Below, one piece after another: positions 59,159 to 64,000 of a stretch of DNA of 64,000 nt. The notes beneath the pieces were generated by a model. The model worked only from the letters and a program-made list of their open reading frames with translations. It was not told where the DNA came from and did not search any database. Position 1 is the stretch's first letter; the number at the start of each line of letters is the position of its first letter. The translations under genes and the position numbers were made by a program. Origin of the DNA: JANQIO01 sp965601975 (GTDB lineage: Bacteria > Pseudomonadota > Gammaproteobacteria > Pseudomonadales > Halieaceae); assembly GCA_965601975.1 (NCBI GenBank), contig OZ271856.1, forward strand, positions 2,542,001 to 2,606,000, read 5' to 3'.

Positions 59159-60628
59159 CTATCGTACCGGGTAGTTGGGTGCTTCCTTGGTTATCGACAC
59201 GTCGTGCACGTGACTCTCACTCATCCCCGCACTGGTCACCTGCATGAACTCGGGGTGGGTGCGCATGGTGCTGATATCCGCACTGCCCGTATACCCCATG
59301 GCGGAACGCAGGCCGCCCATCAACTGGTGGATGATGCCAGCCAACGGACCCTTGTAGGGAACCCGGCCTTCAATCCCTTCAGGTACCAGCTTTTCCATGC
59401 CCTGGCTGGCATCCTGGAAATAGCGGTCACTGGACCCCTGGGTCTGGGCCATCGCGCCCAGGGAACCCATGCCCCGGTAGGATTTGTAGGTGCGGCCCTG
59501 GTAGAGCTCGACCTCGCCGGGCGCCTCCTCGGTGCCGGCGAACATGCTGCCCATCATGACGCAGTGGGCGCCGGCAACGATCGCCTTGGCGATATCGCCG
59601 GAAAAGCGGATGCCGCCGTCGGCGATCAGCGGGATCTCGGTGTCCTTGAGTGCGTTGGCGACGTTGGCCACCGCGGAAATCTGCGGAACACCGGTTCCCG
59701 TCACGATGCGAGTGGTGCAGATCGAGCCGGGGCCGATGCCCACCTTGACGCCGTCGGCGCCGGCCTCCGCCAGTGCAATGGCCGCTTCAGCCGTGGCGAT
59801 ATTGCCGCCGATCACCTGCATTTCCGGGTAGGCCGACTTGATGCGCTTGACCCGCTCGATGACATTGCGCGAATGGCCGTGGGCCGTATCGACTACCAGC
59901 ACATCGACCCCGGCCGCCACCAGCGCGTCGACGCGGTCGTCCGTGTCGGGGCTGGTACCCACCGAGGCGCCCACCAGCAGCTGGCCAAAGCTGTCCTTGG
60001 CTGAATTCGGGAAGCTCTCGGCCTTGTCGAAGTCCTTCACCGTGATCATGCCGCGCAGGTCGAACTGGTCGCCCACCACGAGAATCTTCTCGATCCGGTG
60101 TTTGTGCAGCAGGGCCTGCACCTCCTCGGCCGTGGCGCCCTCGGAAACGGTGACCAGCTTGTCCTTCGGCGTCATGATTTCTGACACCGGAATGGTCATA
60201 TTGGATTCAAAGCGGGTATCCCGCCGGGTCACAATTCCCACCAGATCCTCGCCGTCCATCACGGGCACCCCGGAGATGCCGTTCTTCCGGGTCAATTCCA
60301 GCAGCTCGCCCAGCCTGGCGTTCTGCTGGATGGTGATAGGATCCTTGACCACCCCGGCCTCGAATTTCTTGACCTTGCGGACCTGTGCGGCCTGCTCCTC
60401 GACGGTCATGCTCTTGTGCACAATGCCGATACCGCCCTCCTGGGCGATGGCAATGGCGAGGGCGGCTTCGGTGACCGTGTCCATGGCGGCGGACACGAGG
60501 GGGATGTTGAGATGGATTTCCCGGGTCAGGCGGGTCCGGAGCGAGACATCGGTCGCGACCACTTCGGAGTACCCAGGCACCAGCAGAACATCGTCAAACG
60601 TGAGGGCTTCCTGGGCTATCCTGAGCAT
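59159..60628 (-). CDS. guaB: inosine-5'-monophosphate dehydrogenase
   Basis: A 489-residue NAD-dependent enzyme that turns IMP into XMP, the first committed step of GMP synthesis. TIM-barrel with catalytic Cys in GSICTTRIVTGTG, two CBS domains inserted at about residues 90-200 (VGIVTRRDTRFE, MITVKDFDKAE), and the flap GYTGSADISTMR. Divergent from xseA. Divergent promoters share the 58-bp gap; a -10 TATAAT is at 60658-60663 on the minus strand. Confidence 0.98.
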   Translation of the reverse strand: MLRIAQEALTFDDVLLVPGYSEVVATDVSLRTRLTREIHLNIPLVSAAMDTVTEAALAIAIAQEGGIGIVHKSMTVEEQAAQVRKVKKFEAGVVKDPITIQQNARLGELLELTRKNGISGVPVMDGEDLVGIVTRRDTRFESNMTIPVSEIMTPKDKLVTVSEGATAEEVQALLHKHRIEKILVVGDQFDLRGMITVKDFDKAESFPNSAKDSFGQLLVGASVGTSPDTDDRVDALVAAGVDVLVVDTAHGHSRNVIERVKRIKSAYPEMQVIGGNIATAEAAIALAEAGADGVKVGIGPGSICTTRIVTGTGVPQISAVANVANALKDTEIPLIADGGIRFSGDIAKAIVAGAHCVMMGSMFAGTEEAPGEVELYQGRTYKSYRGMGSLGAMAQTQGSSDRYFQDASQGMEKLVPEGIEGRVPYKGPLAGIIHQLMGGLRSAMGYTGSADISTMRTHPEFMQVTSAGMSESHVHDVSITKEAPNYPVR

Positions 60629-60657
60629 GACTCTTCCGCTGTCTAGTTAAACGTGCA

Positions 60658-60663
60658 ATTATA
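60658..60663 (-). promoter_or_regulatory. guaB -10 element
   Basis: A perfect TATAAT on the minus strand 29 bp upstream of guaB; the -35 at 17-bp spacing (TTACTG, complement of 60681-60686) is weak and would overlap the start of xseA. Confidence 0.5.
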
Positions 60664-60686
60664 AATCCACGCCCCGGTCGCAGTAA

Positions 60687-62051
60687 ATGATGGCGCCTCC
60701 AATTACCTCCGATAAGGCGACCCCCGCCAGCGAAACACTCACCGTCAGCCAGCTCAACCGGATGGCCAAGCGTCTGCTGGAGAGCCATTTCGACTACCTC
60801 TGGATCGAGGGAGAGCTGTCGAACCTCGCCACCCCGGCGTCTGGCCACTGGTATTTCACCCTCAAGGACGACAAGGCCCAGGTGCGCTGCGCCATGTTCC
60901 GCAATGCCAACCAGCGTCTGCGCATGCGCCCCCAGAACGGGCAGCTGGTGCGGGTGCGGGCCCGCGTCTCCCTCTACGAGGGCCGCGGCGAGTTCCAGCT
61001 GATCGTCGAATTTCTGGAGGAGGCCGGGGCCGGCGCCCTGCAGCGCGCGTTCGAGGCACTGAAACTGAAGCTGCAGAACGAGGGCCTGTTTGCGCCGGAA
61101 CGGAAACGGCCCCTGCCCCCCTTTCCCGGGCGCGTTGCCATTGTCAGCTCCCGCAGCGGCGCCGCGGTCCGGGATGTGATCACGGTATTCGGCCGCCGTT
61201 TCCCGGCGATCGAGCTGAGCCTGTTCCCGGTACCGGTGCAGGGCGCTGAAGCGGCGCCTGCCATGTGCGAGGCGCTCGAGACGATTTACGAAAGCCCCAA
61301 CTTCGATGCCATTGTACTGACCCGGGGCGGCGGCTCTGCTGAGGACCTGTGGGCCTTCAACGACGAAACCCTGGCCAGGAAGATCGCCGACAGCCCCATT
61401 CCCCTGGTCTGCGCGGTGGGCCATGAAATCGACTTCACCATCGCGGAATTCGTGGCTGACCGCCGCGCCCCGACCCCGTCGGCGGCAGCGGAGATGCTCA
61501 GCCCCGACCAGCGCGACGTCGCCGGCCAACTGTTGGGGGTGGAGCAGGCCCTGTCGCGGCAGTTTCGCCGTCACCTTAAATTCCTGGCGACCCATGTCAG
61601 CGCCGTGGCCGCACGGCTGCGGCACCCCGGTGACCGTTTGCGGGAACAGAGCCAGCGGCTGGATGACCTGGACCTGCGCCTGCGGCGCGCCCAGCGCGAA
61701 CGGCTCCAGCGTCAGCGGCACGATATCGCTGTGTTCGCCCACCGGCTGCAAGCGCTTTCGCCCGCTGCGCGCATCGACAAGATGAAGCTGTCGCTGAGCG
61801 GCCTGGCGGGTCGAGCCGGACGGGCGGTCAGGCAGGGGCTGGGCACGTCTCGCGACGCCCTGGCGCTGCAGACTGCGCGGCTTAACTCACTGAGCCCGGA
61901 GCGCACGCTGGAGCGGGGTTATGCGATCGTGCTGGACGCCGAGGGCCGGCTGGTGCAGGCGGCAACCCAGGTGGCGAAAGGGGATGTGATCACCACCCGC
62001 CTCGGTCAGGGCGAGCTGACCAGCGAGGTGCTGGAGACCCGTGAGGATTAG
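60687..62051 (+). CDS. xseA: exodeoxyribonuclease VII large subunit
   Basis: A 454-residue nuclease subunit that degrades single-stranded DNA. N-terminal OB-fold (QLNRMAKRLLESHFDYLWIEGELSN), the conserved SSRSGAAVRDVI, catalytic-region RGGGSAEDLWAFNDE and GHEIDFTIAEFVADRRAPTPSAAAE, and a coiled-coil C-terminal part. The small subunit gene xseB is not in this window. A second ATG immediately follows the first. Divergent from guaB. Confidence 0.97.
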   Translation: MMAPPITSDKATPASETLTVSQLNRMAKRLLESHFDYLWIEGELSNLATPASGHWYFTLKDDKAQVRCAMFRNANQRLRMRPQNGQLVRVRARVSLYEGRGEFQLIVEFLEEAGAGALQRAFEALKLKLQNEGLFAPERKRPLPPFPGRVAIVSSRSGAAVRDVITVFGRRFPAIELSLFPVPVQGAEAAPAMCEALETIYESPNFDAIVLTRGGGSAEDLWAFNDETLARKIADSPIPLVCAVGHEIDFTIAEFVADRRAPTPSAAAEMLSPDQRDVAGQLLGVEQALSRQFRRHLKFLATHVSAVAARLRHPGDRLREQSQRLDDLDLRLRRAQRERLQRQRHDIAVFAHRLQALSPAARIDKMKLSLSGLAGRAGRAVRQGLGTSRDALALQTARLNSLSPERTLERGYAIVLDAEGRLVQAATQVAKGDVITTRLGQGELTSEVLETRED

Positions 62052-62094
62052 TACGTCGCCGGCAGGCGAGTATGGATGAGAACCCGGAAAGGCT

Positions 62095-62778
62095 TCAGTA
62101 CTTGGCGGGGAGTCTTGTATTAATGATGATATGGCGACCTTCGAAGCGGATATAGTCGCCGATGGTCAGGTCCTTGAGAATCCGCGCCACCATCTCGCGG
62201 GAGGCACCGACCCGATCCGCAATATCCTGCTGGGTCAGCTTCTCCGGAATGAACATACTGCCGTCGCCCCGCTCTTCAGCCAGATCCATGAGCACGTTAG
62301 CCACCCGGCCATAGACATCCTGCAGGGCCAGGCTCTTAACGTCAGCGGTGAGCTTGCGCACGCGGGCCGCGAGGTTGGAGATCAGCTTGCGCGCAATATT
62401 GGGATTTTCATCCAGCACCCGGTTGAAGTCGTCCTTGTAGATGATGCAGAAGCTGGACTTCTCCACGGTGCGCACCGAGGCCGAACGGGAGGAGTCGTCC
62501 AGCAGGGCCAGTTCACCAAAGTAGTCACCCTCCCCCTGGGTGTTCATGATGAACTCCTTGCCGTTCTTGTCGCTGCAGTAAACCTTGACGCGACCGCTCT
62601 CGATGATGAACAGGGAATCGGCGGGATCGTTTTCGTGGATGACGACCGTATTCTTGGGGAAGGCTCGGCTGGTGCTGCTCGCCGCCAGCGCATTCAGTTC
62701 CTCGTCGGACAGACCCTGGAATAACTCGACCTGCTGCAGTATCAACCCGGAATCCTTTGTTTTTTGTCGTGTTCCCAC
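62095..62778 (-). CDS. CRP/FNR-family transcriptional regulator
   Basis: A 227-residue regulator with an N-terminal cyclic-nucleotide-binding domain (FGELALLDDSSRSASVRT carries Glu and Arg of the phosphate-binding cassette) and a C-terminal winged helix (KLTQQDIADRVGASREMVARILKDL). It lacks the FNR cluster cysteines, so cAMP or cGMP is the likely ligand. This group, rather than canonical Crp, is common in marine gammaproteobacteria. The start is GTG at 62778 with a poor ribosome site; a TTG eleven codons later, preceded by AAAGGA, is a reasonable alternative. It is divergent from a nucleotide cyclase gene, which may make its ligand. Confidence 0.9.
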   Translation of the reverse strand: MGTRQKTKDSGLILQQVELFQGLSDEELNALAASSTSRAFPKNTVVIHENDPADSLFIIESGRVKVYCSDKNGKEFIMNTQGEGDYFGELALLDDSSRSASVRTVEKSSFCIIYKDDFNRVLDENPNIARKLISNLAARVRKLTADVKSLALQDVYGRVANVLMDLAEERGDGSMFIPEKLTQQDIADRVGASREMVARILKDLTIGDYIRFEGRHIIINTRLPAKY

Positions 62779-62898
62779 GTACGCAGGAACAAAAATTCGC
62801 TCAAACTGTGAACAGTGTACCCCAGCGCCGCCGAAGGCGCACTATTACTGCCTTTTCGCCACAGATATAATCCTCCGAGGACTGTGGGGGATAGTCAC

Positions 62899-64000
62899 TT
62901 GGCAAGCCAGAGCGAAACATTACCGCTAACCGATCACGTGCAGCGCGCGCTGGCGGAATTGCGCGCGCAGTCCGAGCCCACCCTGGACAACCTGGCCCAG
63001 GAAACCCGCGAAGACCTGGAGCGCCTGGTCTCCGCCGGGGCCGCCCTCGAGGCCCTGATCAGCGGCAATGACGACATGGATGAAGCCACCCGCCGGCACG
63101 ACATCATGAATGTGCTGGGCGCCATGCGCGGCTATGCGGAATTTCTTATCGAGGACCTGGAAGCCAACTTCCCCTCGATCACCTCGGCGTTGGAGCGCGT
63201 CCTGAAATCCGTCGCCGCCGCCAGCAGTGGCGGCAAAGGCGGCGACAGCGGCAGTGCCAGTGCAAGCACACCGCCGGAAGCGGTACTTGCCGACCTGACC
63301 GGCACCATCCTCGCCGTGGATGACAACGCCGACAACCGCGAACTGTTGACCCGCTACCTCGAGCGTTCTGGCCACGACGTGGTCGTGGCCAGCAGCGGCA
63401 TGGAAGCACTGGCGCGGCTGGCGGACCGACCGGTGGACCTGGTACTGCTGGACCTGATCATGCCGGGCATGGACGGCAACGAAGTCCTCAAGCGGCTCAA
63501 GGAAAATCCCGAGCTGCGTTCCATCCCCGTGATCGTCATCTCGGGCCGCCAGGACATGGAAGGCATCATCGAGTGTATCGAGGCCGGCGCCGACGACTAC
63601 CTGTTCAAGCCTTTCAACCCGGTGCTGCTGCAGGCGCGAATCAAGGCCGGACTGGAGCGCAAGCGCTGGCACGACACCGAGGAAAAATACCGCCGCCAGC
63701 TCGAGCGCAACGAAAAATTCATCCGCGCCACGTTTGGCCGCTACGTCTCCGACGAGATTGTCGACAACCTGCTGGAAGAACCCGAGGGCCTGAAGCTCGG
63801 CGGGGACCTGCGCGAAGTGACGATGCTGATGTCGGACATCCGCCAGTTCTCCACGATCTGCGAACGGCTTGAGGCCGACCAGGTCATGCGCATGCTCAAC
63901 AACTACCTGGGCGTCATGACCGAGATTATCATCGGCCACCAGGGCACCATCGACGAATTTATCGGGGATGCCATCCTTGCGATCTTTGGAGCGCCGATCC
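62899..64000 (+). CDS. response regulator with class III adenylate/guanylate cyclase domain, 3'-truncated
   Basis: An open frame from 62899 to the window end (367 codons visible). The N-terminal region (about residues 15-110) contains RHDIMNVLGAMRGYAEFL, a histidine-kinase-like phosphoacceptor helix. It is followed by a receiver domain with acidic pair VDDNADN, phospho-Asp in LLDLIMPGMDG and Lys in DYLFKPF. After a linker, a class III cyclase domain begins with EVTMLMSDIRQFST (first metal Asp) and DEFIGDAILAIFGAP (second metal Asp). TTG at 62899 has GGGGGAT 8 bp upstream; a GTG at 62884 is in the same frame with poorer spacing. It is divergent from the CRP-family gene, so the two may be a signal maker and reader. 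Confidence 0.9.
   Translation, partial: MASQSETLPLTDHVQRALAELRAQSEPTLDNLAQETREDLERLVSAGAALEALISGNDDMDEATRRHDIMNVLGAMRGYAEFLIEDLEANFPSITSALERVLKSVAAASSGGKGGDSGSASASTPPEAVLADLTGTILAVDDNADNRELLTRYLERSGHDVVVASSGMEALARLADRPVDLVLLDLIMPGMDGNEVLKRLKENPELRSIPVIVISGRQDMEGIIECIEAGADDYLFKPFNPVLLQARIKAGLERKRWHDTEEKYRRQLERNEKFIRATFGRYVSDEIVDNLLEEPEGLKLGGDLREVTMLMSDIRQFSTICERLEADQVMRMLNNYLGVMTEIIIGHQGTIDEFIGDAILAIFGAPI

Noticed and set aside
62805..62816. CRP-type binding site (ACTGTGAACAGT)
   Set aside because: A short perfect palindrome in the divergent promoter region, but it lacks the TGTGA-N6-TCACA pattern; too little to call.

Overview
The window is a GC-rich chromosomal segment of a gammaproteobacterium. 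Gene order across much of it (der, bamB, yfgM, hisS, ispG, rodZ, pilW, rlmN, ndk ... iscS, trmJ, suhB, secF, secD, and purL/mltF ... tadA ... guaA/guaB/xseA) follows the arrangement known from Pseudomonas and its marine relatives. A Pseudomonadales/Cellvibrionales-type organism fits, but the genus cannot be named from sequence alone. Genes for aerobic lipid or steroid-like acyl-CoA metabolism, a cytochrome P450 and a truncated haemoglobin suggest an aerobic heterotroph. It also carries a cytosolic [NiFe] hydrogenase.

Layout. 1-3000: end of a GlxA-type AraC regulator, a classical thiolase, and ribB with a decayed GTP cyclohydrolase II half. 3200-8170 (minus): a six-gene operon for a group 3b-type NAD(P)-linked [NiFe] hydrogenase (beta, cyclic-nucleotide-binding protein, gamma, delta, alpha, maturation protease). 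8290-14530: VOC protein, sulfotransferase, tRNA-Gly(CCC), P450, a Ca2+-type P-ATPase and two small genes; the P450/ATPase block lies between the tRNA and an 18-bp copy of its 5' end. 14536-21851 (minus): a catabolic cluster of two DUF35 proteins, two cysteine-less thiolase-like (Ltp) proteins, an acyl-CoA synthetase, two enoyl-CoA hydratases and a nitroreductase, interrupted by a repeat array. 21945-26038: a DUF6493/SWIM zinc-finger pair. 26109-29331: a head-GIN/GntR/ABC transporter operon with a clear operator in its promoter.

29413-44900 is mostly housekeeping: trHb, der-bamB-yfgM-hisS-ispG-rodZ-pilW-rlmN, ndk, iscS, trmJ / suhB, secF-secD. The isc operon is reduced to iscS alone and yajC is absent before secD. 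44984-51629: purL, divergent mltF, then a GNAT and a methyltransferase. 51630-54291 (minus) is the most unusual locus: a near-consensus promoter, a leader with hairpins and an intrinsic terminator, an HNH endonuclease gene, about 590 nt of structured non-coding sequence containing a tRNA-shaped element with an abnormal anticodon loop and no CCA, and a slipin (SPFH) gene followed by a terminator. I regard it as the best candidate for an undescribed system. 54379-62778: AAC(3)-like acetyltransferase, tadA, an LRR lipoprotein, guaA, guaB, xseA and a CRP-family regulator. The window ends inside a response-regulator/class III nucleotide cyclase gene divergent from that regulator.
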